Origin: Litsea cubeba | Lineage: Eukaryota; Streptophyta; Magnoliopsida; Laurales; Lauraceae | Direction of reading: 5' to 3' | Assembly: GCA_012931725.1 (NCBI GenBank) | Contig: CM022949.1 | Span: 52,645,741-52,709,740, forward strand | DNA: 64,000 bases | In this document: in pieces, positions 22,525-32,739 of the stretch | How the letters are laid out: each line of letters begins with the position of its first letter | How positions within the stretch are numbered: the first letter of the stretch is position 1 | Made by a program: the position numbers and the translations under genes | Notes under the pieces: generated by a model | Databases searched by the model: none | The model's input: the letters and a program-made list of their open reading frames with translations, nothing else | Told to the model about the DNA's origin: nothing

Positions 22525-22880
22525 TTAGAAAGATTCTTTCCCAAAAGAAAGATATCTTGAGGGATTCTCTCCCAAAAAAAGAAATCAATGAGAGATTTTC
22601 TCCCAAAAATCAATCTATGACGGATTCTTTCCCAAAAGAAAGATATCTTGAGATATCCTATCCCAAAATAAAGGGATCTTGAGAGATTTTCTCCCAAAAA
22701 TCAATCTATGACTGATTCTTTCCCAAAAGAAAGATATCTTGAGATATCCTATCCCAAAATAAAGGGATCTTGAGAGATTTTTCTCCCAAAAATCAATCTA
22801 TGACGGATTCTTTCCCAAAAGAAAGATATCTTGAGATATTCTATCCCAAAATAAAGGGATCATGAGAGATTCTCTCCAAG
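22525..22880. repeat. ~91-bp tandem array upstream of the antisense gene
   Basis: Units with ggattctttcccaaaagaaa, gatatcttgagatat and ataaagggatc recur at 22615, 22707 and 22797, with partial copies before. E2 has about one unit (62165-62330), so copy number differs between the two elements. Confidence 0.8.
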
Positions 22881-23224
22881 TAAAGATATTCTTAGATATT
22901 CTCTATCCAAATGAGATATTTTTGGATATTCTTTACAAAAATGACACCATATGAGATCTAAGCCATTTCAAAAGCTTAAGGTCCCATGGGTTAGCCCATA
23001 TGAGCCAGGTTTGACCACCTAGGCACAAAAAAAAAAAAAAAAAAGAAAAAATTTTGGGCTTTTAGTCAAAGAGAAATCCCTCTTACCAAGAGCATACAAA
23101 AATGGTTCCATGCCTCTTTTGAGTTGATTGGACCATACAAAAGAAAATTCCAAGCCCCATGAGCTTCCAAAAATCAAACCATCCAGTCTCATCTACCAAA
23201 TTGAGCCAAAATCTTGAAATTGAC

Positions 23225-23475
23225 ATTCCACAAAAAACCAAAAACCAAATCCTGGTCCCCTAACTTGCCACATACAGCCTGTTAGGTCACAAGACCAAAA
23301 ACCAAAAACCAAAACCTGATCCCCTAACTTGCCACATACAGCCTGTTAGGTCACAAGATCAAAACCAAAATTGATCCCCCAACATTCCACATACAGCTTG
23401 TTGGGTCACACGATCAAAACCAAACCCGACCCCCTAACCTGCCATATATAGCCTGTTAGGTCACAAGGTCAAAAC
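23225..23475 (+). repeat. ~60-bp tandem repeat before the purine tract
   Basis: Four to five units with cccctaacttgccacatac, agcctgttaggtcacaag and accaaaacc. Also present in E2 at 62695-62935 with the same number of full units. Confidence 0.8.
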
Positions 23476-23685
23476 CCAAATCCACATCCCTGATGTCATC
23501 TTCAAAACTTTGCCTCGAGATGGTACGTGATCCCTTTCACTACCATAAAATTCCCCCGGAAGCTCAAAAGGCTACAAATACCAAAAGAAAGATTGCTCAA
23601 AGACTCTTGGTCAAGTCATAGGCTCTCCTTCAAAAAATCTCTTCGAGGCACATCGACTACAAAAGTTAAGCAACTCGCCGCTGTA

Positions 23686-23700
23686 CCTCGAGGGGGCATT
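23686..23700 (+). promoter_or_regulatory. Polypurine tract of E1
   Basis: ctcgagggggcatt lies directly before the TG of the 3' LTR. Identical in E2 at 63141-63154. Expected primer site for plus-strand DNA synthesis. Confidence 0.7.
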
Positions 23701-26026
23701 TGTTGACACCAAAAATGTCACTTTGCCTTTTCAAGATCCAAAGAGCTACATGAAGTCGCAACCTGCCATAAATAGGCAATGCTGCTTCCAAAAATCAAAT
23801 CTTGTCAGAATCAAACAAAAACTGCAAGATTCTTCCAGACAGCCAAAAGAGGAGTACACAAGAAGTTTCGGGCCATTTCAAAATCATTTGGCCTAACTTC
23901 GCTTCTCCGACAGCCGAAAAGGAGCCCTCGGCGACAAAAGCTCTCCGGGACCATGATTTCCAAGACAGAACCTATGGATCATCTTAAAATGACCCCAATA
24001 GGTTCCCTGTCAAATTTCAAGTCAATCGGACATCGGTTGACCACACATCAAACCGCGACATCTTCATCGCGACAAAAAGCAAGTCTGCAGGTGATAGGAC
24101 CCCAAACGGCTTCGAAACTCAAACAAAAGCCTATGGTTGGTCTTATTTATTGCTCAGGAGGCTTCACACCAAATTTCAGGTCATTCCGACATCGTTTGGC
24201 CCAGTTTCAGCTTCTGACGGAAAATCGGCAGCTCTGCGCGACAAAGTCTTCGGCTTTTCTCAGGAAATTGGAAACTTTGCAAAATAAAATGCAAGGATTC
24301 TCATCGGGTTTCATACAAAGAAATCAGGCCAATAAACGGTCAAATGTCAAGGAAAAGTACAGAAGAAAAAAGAATCAGAAAAAAAGCAAAAACGGACGCA
24401 AAACGGGACACGAAAGGGGGAAAACCCCCCCAGGGTCGCAGACCCCTGCGACCCTGGGCCAGGGTCGCCGGCGACCATGGACCCCGGGGTCGCCGGGAAA
24501 GCCCCGGAAACCCCGGTTTGCGCCGTTTTTTTCCCGATTCGAAGGGCCCAGCCTCTGGTACTTTCCAAAATTCATGCTTTTGAGACACCAAGTCCTCTGA
24601 CATCCGTCCAAAACACGGGTAAAACATCAAGAGTATCGAAGACAGTATTGATCGCCACCCGGTCAACAAAAAAAAAGTGTGCTTTCCACCCGACCGATCG
24701 AGAAATAGACAGGACAGATGGCACCGACCTGCTGTTGGCAACAAACACCTGAAATTACATGGTCATCTGATGTCGATCTACATGAAGATCCATCGATGAT
24801 CATCGACAGAAGAATTCCAAAAGACGTGGCACGGCCCGCGACTCTTCAGCTGCTCGGCGACCACTTAATGCGATTAATTGACTAGCTTTATTACAGTCAT
24901 TAATCCATTTCTTTGGACGGCCCAATCAGAAGCAAGCATTCGGGAGTTACAAGTCAAGAGATTCATGGCATTTAACCCATGAAACTCCTCCCATCATGGC
25001 GATTAAAGGCGATTAAATGTCCTCAATCTCCTCCGGCCAATCAGAAGCCAAGAAAAAGGAGTTACAAAATAAACAATTCAATTTTGTAACTCCTCCCATT
25101 ATGCGGCTTAATGATAATAAAAGCCCATAAACCCACCTAAAAGGCTACCTAAAAGCCTATAAATAGGAGGGCTCTCCAAGAAGAAAGGACATCAGAGAGC
25201 ATCAGAAAAATCAGAGAAAAAAGCACAAGCACACAGACAGAAATCCAGAGAAAGGAAAAAGAGAGAAAACTCTGCGGAAATTCTACACCGGCCACCGTAA
25301 CAAGGTGACAAAAGTCCCTTGGGGGGTACCCCCCCCCAAGGTCCTTGCCTTCTCCTCCTGCCTCCAATGGTTTAGATATGGCTTTTCAGCCCGTCTACTC
25401 GGTTTTTTATTGGACATAGGACCTTCCTTTGGTCTTTGTCTTCTAAAAACCCGAGGTTATAGCCAAGCCAAGCGAATCAAATAGCATCCTCTGTTCTCAT
25501 CTGCATGGATGATGGCGAAGCCCACATATGGCTTGCGACCGTCAATCTAAACGAGTCCCCCACAATCTCCTGAGAAGTTAGATCCTCCTTTTCTTGCTTT
25601 TCATTGTAGTTTGTATTTTTTCAAAAGAGACAAAAAAACCACAACTCTTGTCTTTCATTATTGATAAGGATTGTAAATCGGCTATAAACGCCAAAATCGG
25701 CTATAAACGCCAAAAATCGGCTATAAACGCCAAAATCGGCTATAAATGCCAAAAAATCGCCTTTCACGGCAAACTAAGAAAAATGTCTCTTTTCTTAAAT
25801 ATATGTGCAATGGAAAACTTGAAAGAAGTTGATTTCCTTTTTACTTGCGAAGGTTGATCTCCGGATCACCACTTGCAATTCCAAGTAAAAATAGAAAATC
25901 TGGCACACCCACAAAAAAAAAGAAATGTTGATGCACGCCCCTGCCCCCGGTTACGAAAGGGTCGGAACCAAACGGACTCCCACGTCCGCCGACCTCGGTA
26001 GAACCAAGCAGGAGCGCGGTCCATCA
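23701..26026 (+). repeat. 3' LTR of E1
   Basis: 2326 bp, nearly identical to the 5' LTR; differences are scattered single bases and short indels. TATA box at 25158-25165, minisatellite at 25677-25757. It ends GGTCCATCA directly before the TSD gtacc. Confidence 0.93.
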
Positions 26027-26031
26027 GTACC

Positions 26032-26632
26032 GTCCAGGCTTCTCCATCTGGGCCAAAGAGACTGCTCTGGCGTACCATCCAGACTTCTCCATCTCGGCCT
26101 ATGAGACTGTTCCACGTCTCCACCTCGACCAATGGCAGCTCAACAATAGTGCCAAAGAGACTGTTCCATGTCTCCTCCTCGGCCTCATGCTGGTCTCGGC
26201 CACACGCATTCTCGGTGACAGCATTAGAATCGCGGCCAACGACAGCACCTCTGGTGATGGGCCAGCTGGTCGTCTCTCGGTTTTCAACAGCAGTGCATTC
26301 TCCAGCTAGACAGAAGCACCACTCTAGCTGGACAGAAGTGCCATTCTTCAGCTCGGCAGAAGCATCACTCTCCAGCTTGGCAACAATGCCATCGAAATTA
26401 TACTGGCTCCAGGTCCCGTACCAGCCGGTCATATCTCAGTCCTTTCTAGCTTAGCAGCAAAACCTTTCTAATCTCGGCAGTAATGCCAGAAAACCTTCAG
26501 TGCCGACGAGCTCATCCAATTTCAGGCTGAAAGCAACTCAAGGACACGGGCATGAAGAAAGGCCACCATAATACTTAACTTTCGACCTCAAATCAGTTAG
26601 GCAACTCCTTGAAGTCAAAAGCTTGGGGGTTT
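26032..26632 (+). repeat. Remainder of outer element, degenerate repeats and polypurine tract
   Basis: It resumes the outer element after E1. It contains agagactgttcca and ctcggcagaag-type short repeats and no coding region, and ends in the purine tract agcttgggggttt (26620-26632). Confidence 0.72.
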
Positions 26633-27464
26633 TGTGCGGGGATAGATATTTCAGAGCTACCTTGGGATCAGCACCACCAAGACAATTCCAGCTTCAGTAG
26701 AAATACCAGCTGATGTATCTTGGTCTAGGCCTACCGAGCTCGCCCATGTCCCCATCTCGGCAATACTTGGTCTCGGCCTCCCCTCTCTCGGCCAAGTGCT
26801 CCCGCTTCATCTAGCTCGGCATCAGTGCCAGACCACTAGCCACCGCAGTAGTAATGTTAGGGCACCAACCGAGAGCACCAGCCTTGCAAGTTTCAGTCCC
26901 GACCTTTTCCATCTTCGGTCTCGGCCAGGTCCTTCACCTCGGCCAGTGCCAGCAGTGTCTCGATAAGAGTACTGCCAACTGTCCTCCCAGGACGTATGAC
27001 AAGACAAGGGCACCGCCCATATCCTCTGACAGAATCATCCCAGTCGCCCACATGAACGGCGTTCATAGCTCCCAAGGCACCAAGGTGAGGCCGGATGGGA
27101 CTGCAATTACAGAAAAGTGGGATATGATGGGACATTCCCTGTCATGTACAACCCCAAAGTCAAAGCGACTCTCTCTCCTCCTTCCTTCTCTTGTCTATAT
27201 AAGGACCAGCTCCAGACAAAGAGAAGGGAGGCCATGAACAGACTGGTACGCCCTTCTTCTTCCTTAAAATCTCCATCCTAATGCTTAGTTCCCACACTAA
27301 CTTAGGCATCGGAGAGCCCTGCGCTGCCAAAGCCAGGGTCCTTTGACCGCCTTTCTGTTTTCTCTTCCCCTTTCAGGTCTTAGGCAGCTGTGTCCCTCCT
27401 TTCTTTGGATAAGTCATCATCAGGGACCCCCTATTCTAGTGAGTGACATTTTTATGCAATTACA
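26633..27464 (+). repeat. 3' LTR of outer element
   Basis: 832 bp, same length as the 5' copy, beginning TGTGCGGGGATAG and ending attaca, then TSD tgtat. Confidence 0.88.
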
Positions 27465-27469
27465 TGTAT

Positions 27470-27952
27470 AATAAAAAATAAAAAACAAAACAGAGAATAT
27501 AGGAAGGAAAAAATAAGCTTCCTTTGCCAACATCGTGATAATGAAATTCACAACCAAAAGTGGGAAAAACACACTAATAATGAAATTCGCATGAAAACTT
27601 TCTATTGCTCAGCCAAGGACAGTTGCAACACAAAATTTGTGATGGGATGTAGAGAAAAATTGGAGATGTATAATTCTTCTAGTGCATACCGATGGAATTG
27701 ATAAGTAACATCGATGTTATTTTACACTTAAAGAGATGGTCATTAAGAAATGTATACTAAGCAACAATACAAACGGTGCTTCCTCCTTTCATGCATTGTC
27801 CCAATTGTTAATTCAATGCTATGGTTTGATTGCCCACCTGACACATGAGCAAGCACCTGGTAGAACCCAAGGCGTTTCAAATTACTCAACTTTCTAAAAT
27901 ATTAAAATACCAATTGAAGATGTATATAAGTTACAAATATTATATGAGAATA
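27470..27952. other. AT-rich intergenic DNA, no feature seen
   Basis: No coding or structural signal was recognised between the outer LTR element and the first Helitron-like end. Confidence 0.5.
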
Positions 27953-28398
27953 CTAGCAACAACGCCCCATGCTCAGCCCGGGGCAAAAAAATAAGTTATT
28001 ACATTTTGAATTTATGAGATATCAAAATTAATTAGAAACATATAAGAATATATTCATGCATATTTATATAAAAACAGTCAACACATGTTCAATCACAAAA
28101 ACATTGTTGAAAGGTGGGCACCAAATATTAAAATAAAAAAATGACAATCTTGAGAAGATGGAAGATAGATGGAGTTCAGAGAGAGATAGCAAAATAGAGA
28201 GATTTTAGGGGATATTGATTGAGAGACTTGAGATAAAAGATATAGATAAAGAGATTTTTTTGGAGAATTGTGACGTGATGACGTGGCACCTTAAAGTACT
28301 CTATGTTTTTTCTCCATATTTATTTGAAAGGAGAATTATTGGGTTGCTAAGGTGGCACCACTCACAGCCCACCTCCCCGTTTGCTTTAATACATATAA
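27953..28398 (-). mobile_element. Helitron-like element H1 (non-autonomous)
   Basis: On the minus strand the right end is a hairpin (gcccc...ggggc, 27964-27984) followed seven bases later by CTAG and a T, which matches the Helitron 3' end pattern (hairpin, CTRR, T). The other end shares with H2 the block containing gctttaata, cccacct and aggtggcacc. A 5' TC was not seen and the left boundary is approximate. Confidence 0.42.
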
Positions 28399-28644
28399 CT
28401 AGCACCAAACGCCCGTGCTAAGCCTAGGCCAAAAGTAAAAATATATTAAAAATTTAAGAATTATTTTAAAATATTATTAAGATAAAATAAGTCTAAAAGA
28501 AAGAGATTTGTTATCTTTGAATATTAGAATTTTTTAACATGTGATGAAAATAAATATAAACTGAGAAGTAAACTTACATAACATAATGCCCTCTTGAATT
28601 TAAAGGCAATGACCATTACACAAGTATGAATGTGTGTCTATATA

Positions 28645-29012
28645 GGGGCTGCTCTCCTAAGCTAAAGCTTAAATTAAGGTAAGCTCAAGTTTGTGGTGGG
28701 GCCCACCTGGCGACCCAAATGGGGGTGGTGATGTGGGGATTTCAAGGACTCCCTGAGACCATTCTCTTTGCAAAAAAATAGTCTCAACCGTGGTTTCTAC
28801 CAACTTCATCTAGCCCCAAAAGTTTAATGGTCAACAATCCATTCGGATCGGTACACGGTCGATCCAACGGTCCAGTAAATCCGGATCTGACCAAAAGCTA
28901 GTGGACATGTACAATTTAGGGAGGTCGTGTGTTTGGTCCATTTGGATGGACCAAGGGTGGGCCCCACAAGCGTAAGCTTACAGAATTAAATGAAGAGGTA
29001 TGGTGCCCGGGC
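28645..29012. mobile_element. Possible MITE-like insert inside H2
   Basis: The ends carry weakly inverted ttaaattaaggtaagct and the complement of gtaagcttacagaattaaat. The interior has ggtggggcccacc and gggtgggccccaca. No TSD was established, so this is tentative. Confidence 0.22.
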
Positions 29013-29137
29013 TAAAAAAATATAATGAAATATGTGATTCTTTTCTGAGATATTATCGGAAAAGAATAAATTTTATAGAAATAAATAATTAGTTTATATT
29101 TATTATATATATAACTTTAGTAAAAAAAAATAACTTG

Positions 29138-29440
29138 GTGGGGTCACATGATGTAACATCTAACGGTGGGCCTCATATCCTAACTCCTTCAAGGTGTGTT
29201 CAATTGGACAGTGAGACCTTGCTGATGTGTCATTCCGAGGATCCTCAGTGTCACATGATGTAACATCTAAAGATATGCCCATATCCAAATATCTAAAGGT
29301 GTGTCCAATTGAATATTTGGTCAGTAGGCCCTTGTTGATGTGGTGTTCCAAGGAGCATTGGTGGGGTCACATGATGAAATATTTAAAAGTGAGCCTCTTA
29401 TCCTAATTCATTAAGGTGCATCATGATGTGTTTAAAGGTG
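29138..29440. repeat. Diverged ~107-116-bp tandem repeat, about three units
   Basis: tcacatgatg(t/a)aa recurs at 29144, 29251 and 29367, each followed by a block with tcctaa or ccatatcc and aaggtg. Confidence 0.6.
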
Positions 29441-29881
29441 ACCTTATTTGTCTGGTCTTTAACTTGAAAGAAATATCTTACGGTATTATCAACTTCTTGG
29501 TAGAGGTGGAGAAATGATATGTGTGATAAGGATGGAAGAAGTTGTTTAGAGAAATTGTAGGAGATATGATAAAGTTGTGAGTTTGTTGTCTTTATAAAAA
29601 ATTTTTAATGAAATTGAGAGATTTCGGGAGGTGATTTGGAGAAGATAATTGAAATGGAGATTTAGGGAGGAGATTTGTTTTAGATAAGTGTGGTGGTCCA
29701 CTTTTTCTTATATATTTCTTTGAAAGGAGAGACTTTTTAGGGATGACGTGGCACCCTTACAGCCACCTTTCACATCTTAAGCTCTATGTGATTTTATAAG
29801 TATTTTTATGAAATGAGAGACTTTTTAGGGATAAGGTGGCACCCCTCATAGCCCACCTCTTCCTTTGCTTTAATATATATA

Positions 29882-30545
29882 ATGGTCTCTTTATAAATAA
29901 ACCTCTTGAAGTGGTTTCTTGTGGTATTTTGGGTTTTAGAATTCAATGACAACTTCGTAGCTAGTAAAAGAAGAGAAACATTAGCATTCATATTCCACTT
30001 CAAATAATCAAATCATCAAATTAGAGTGGCTACATAAAATAACTATCTCTAATATTAATAATAGTCTCGGTAACTCACCTTCATGGAAATTACTTGAGTT
30101 TGCATCAACACCAATGATACTTGAAGCCCTCGACAATTCTTGCTCCTTTTGCAACCTAATCATATAAATCCAAAAACAGCAAGTTACTGTCATCACAACC
30201 TCCTCACAGCATGCATGACTATTTTCATGTTTGTTTTTCTTTTCTTTTTTCTAATGGAAAACTTTTGCCTATGGGATTTGGAAATGTGGCTGGACATTAG
30301 CATGTTCATTATGTTATTTCCACGTACAACAGTTTTTAAACTTAATATAAAAGAAAATGAGAGTAGAAAGGAATTATGAAGTTACAAGGAATTATGAAGT
30401 TACCCCTTCTGCAGGAGCGCTCATCTGGCTACTTGGTACTCTAGTTCTAATACTCTTAATTCAGAATTTTAAAATTCAGCTAAATTGTCACCCCTAGTTT
30501 TAGAGAGAGAGAGAGACAGTGGCTCGGTAGCCTCGGTTACTTAAA
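29882..30545. other. Intergenic, no feature seen
   Basis: AT-rich; only short frames without recognisable domains. Confidence 0.45.
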
Positions 30546-30547
30546 AG

Positions 30548-30670
30548 CTTACTAATTGGTGCCACCATCGTCATTCATAATCAAGTCCCAAGGAATCTTA
30601 GACATGAGTAGTTTGTGTTGTCATTCAATTTCCAAACAACACAGGCTTATTCAATTAGTTAATCAACTAC

Positions 30671-30736
<66 letters not shown>

Positions 30737-30884
30737 GAGACACCTGGTTACTTCAAAGTTAAGCTCACTACTTGGTGCCACCATCATCATTCATAATCAA
30801 GTCCCAAGGAATCTTAGACATGAGTTGTTTGTGTTGTCATTCAATTTCCAAACAACATAGGCTTATTCAATTAGTTATTCAACT
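30548..30884 (+). repeat. ~120-bp direct duplication flanking a (GA)n microsatellite
   Basis: 30548-30666 and 30768-30884 are nearly identical (ggtgccaccatc, gtcccaaggaatcttagaca, caatttccaaacaac). Between them lies a GA microsatellite at 30674-30740 with one interruption. A shorter gagagagaga tract (30502-30516) precedes the first copy, so the duplication probably arose between GA tracts. Confidence 0.85.
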
Positions 30885-31123
30885 CTAACTAATAGTAATT
30901 GCATTTAGGATTTCACCACACGTACAACATTGCTTCCTAATATCCCCTGCATTTCCAGTGAGAACTCCAATGGCTCCCATTTTCTGCACTGATTCAGCAA
31001 ATTGGGATAGAATTTAGGTTTAGTAGCTGGTTGCTATCTTAGCAGAACCTTTGTTGGTGAGAAGCTCCGCGTCTGATTGGAAGAGTCCCATTTTCCAATT
31101 GAGAGTGGTGAAGTAATGGTGAA

Positions 31124-31741
31124 GGGGGGCTCTATTGGCACCACAAAAATCTCTCTTTCCACCGCACAAAAAAAAAAAAAGATTTCCCTAAACTACCCCT
31201 CCCCTCTCCTCCTCCTCCTCCCTCCTCCTCTTTCCTTCCTCTCCTATCCTCCACCGGCCCCCTCTCCCTCTTTCTTCCTCCCTCCCCTTCCATTTTCTTT
31301 CCCTCTTCTCCCTCTCCTTCCCCCCCCTATTCCCCCCCCCCCTCCCCCTCCCCCTCCCAGTCACCGGCGGGAGGCAGATCGGGCTGCTGCAGGCGGACTG
31401 GTTTCCGCTCGCCTGCAGTAGCCCGATCTCCCTCCGCCGACGACGGGGAAGGGGAGGGGGAGTGGGGAGTAGGGGAGGGAAGGAGAGGGAAGGAGAGAGG
31501 GAGAAGAGGGAAAGTAAATGGAAGGGGAGGGAGGAAGAAAGAGGGAGAGGCCGGGGGAGGGAGATCGGTCAGCCGGCCGGGGCTCCCTCCCCGCCGGAGA
31601 CTGGGGGGGGGAAAGAGGGTGGAGGGTGGGAGAGGAAGGGAAGAGGAGGGAGGATGAGAGGGGTAGTTTAGAAAAAAAATATTTTTTTTTATCTTTTAGT
31701 GCGGTGGGGAGAGAAAAATTTACGGTGCCAATAGCACTCCC
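31124..31741. mobile_element. Fold-back Mutator-like MITE
   Basis: The left end GGGGGGCTCTATTGGCACC and right end (complement) GGGAGTGCTATTGGCACC are inverted. The flanks carry a 10-bp TSD with one mismatch, taatggtgaa (31114-31123) and tagtggtgaa (31742-31751). Inverted similarity extends inward through the C/T-rich left half and G/A-rich right half to a palindromic centre near 31365-31435 (cgggctgctgcaggcgga against tccgctcgcctgcag). It has no coding potential; the frames inside are low-complexity. Confidence 0.75.
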
Positions 31742-31751
31742 TAGTGGTGAA

Positions 31752-32739
31752 TGGAAGATTGTTTAATCCATCATGTGGGTTAAAGAGAGAAAAATAGACT
31801 ACAATCATACCAAACCTATAAAACCTATTAAACAAATTCTCACAGAAGAAAGACTCTGACAAAGATTCTCAAGTCTATAAAAAAAGGACAACTTGAAGAA
31901 CCTATTTAGATAACGATATAACAAAATAGGTAAGGTGAATGAATTTTGGAGAGAGACCTGCAATCATGGAAAAACTCGCCTATATATGAAAGCACGTTGA
32001 AAAGAACCTAAAAACGTCAATTTCAGGCCCATGAAAAAAAAAATACTTTGTTTTAATTGGTGATACCCTATCCACTATAGATGTGGTGAGTGTTCTATGG
32101 AGCTCAATCATTAGAACTTTGACCCCATGAAGATGATCCAACTGTCTAATGGCCCTTCTTAAGCATCACATTTTATCAAGATTGGCATCATCATCAACAG
32201 AAGCTGGTTGCAGAAATGTTCGGTGCATTAAAATGTTTTCTTGACATTTGTTTCATAGAAATAAGCAGAATCTAAACAAACATGGTGGTGGGAATTTGGG
32301 ATGGTTTTAGTCTATGATGCAGGGATACTTTAAAATGGGCAACATATCATCACAAAATCATTATATCACCACAAAATCATACTTCAAAATCATGAACAAA
32401 CCATCTACATTATTTAAAAAAAAAAAAAACACCCACATCCAAAATCATCACAGTCAAAGTGGATGCTAGGAGGTGCCCACCAGTAAAAGGGGATACTAGA
32501 TATATATTCTCTTCCATCAGCTTTCTACTTAAAAGATTCAATTCAAAACCTATCTACAATACCCAATAAAAATACAATCTTCTTTTTTAATCTTGAAAGA
32601 AACCCAATGTGAATTTTATATATACTATGATTTTTTTTTTCCATTCAAAACAAAAGGTGAGAAACCCATTAAAACATAATATTTTCTTTTCATTTGGAAC
32701 AAAATGAACAATCTGCATAAAGAAGATGATGAAAATAGA
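31752..32739. other. AT-rich intergenic DNA with a short dispersed motif
   Basis: No gene is seen. The motif containing gaacagtctgcataaagaag, in diverged form at 32690-32725, recurs at 38965-38998 and 39045-39078, together with aaacccattaaaaca. Confidence 0.45.

Larger units (their letters stand above)
6035..26026 (+). mobile_element. E1: Tat-type Ty3/gypsy LTR retrotransposon
   Basis: A structurally complete 19,992-bp element with perfect TSD gtacc (6030-6034 and 26027-26031) and LTRs starting TGTTGACACC and ending GGTCCATCA. The order is 5' LTR, primer-binding site (8361), long repeat-bearing leader, gag, acidic linker, protease, G-patch, truncated RT, integrase, tandem arrays, an antisense gene, more repeats, purine tract and 3' LTR. 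The second copy in the window also has two RNase H domains, which together with the antisense gene downstream of integrase points to the Tat clade. E1 lacks 1738 bp of RT and RNase H relative to E2 and has a gag frameshift and a nonsense codon, so it cannot move unaided. Its LTRs are nearly identical, so insertion was recent. Confidence 0.93.
3686..27464 (+). mobile_element. Outer LTR retrotransposon, pol-less, split by E1
   Basis: Two LTRs of exactly 832 bp (3686-4517 and 26633-27464) are flanked by the perfect 5-bp duplication tgtat (3681-3685 and 27465-27469). A primer-binding site follows the 5' LTR, and a purine-rich tract (agcttgggggttt, 26620-26632) precedes the 3' LTR. Without the 20-kb insertion of E1 and its TSD the element would be about 3.8 kb. 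It contains only gag remnants and degenerate short repeats, with no protease, RT or integrase, so it is non-autonomous (LARD-like). The LTRs differ at many positions, which makes it older than E1 and agrees with the nesting. The primer site and gag resemble plant Ty3/gypsy elements. Confidence 0.88.
28400..29880 (-). mobile_element. Helitron-like element H2 (non-autonomous)
   Basis: Same family as H1. The minus-strand 3' end is a hairpin (28412-28432) followed by CTAG and T (28403-28399). The opposite end (about 29790-29880) repeats the H1 end with gctttaatatata, tagcccacct and aaggtggcacc. A related partial end at 29735-29770 suggests internal duplication. It contains no helicase. It also holds the repeat at 29138-29440 and a possible inserted MITE. 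Confidence 0.4.

Noticed and set aside
30556..30762. Frame with Arg-Glu repeats
   Set aside because: Produced by the GA microsatellite.
31077..31766. Pro/Ser-rich and Gly/Arg/Glu-rich frames
   Set aside because: By-products of the C/T-rich and G/A-rich arms of the fold-back element.
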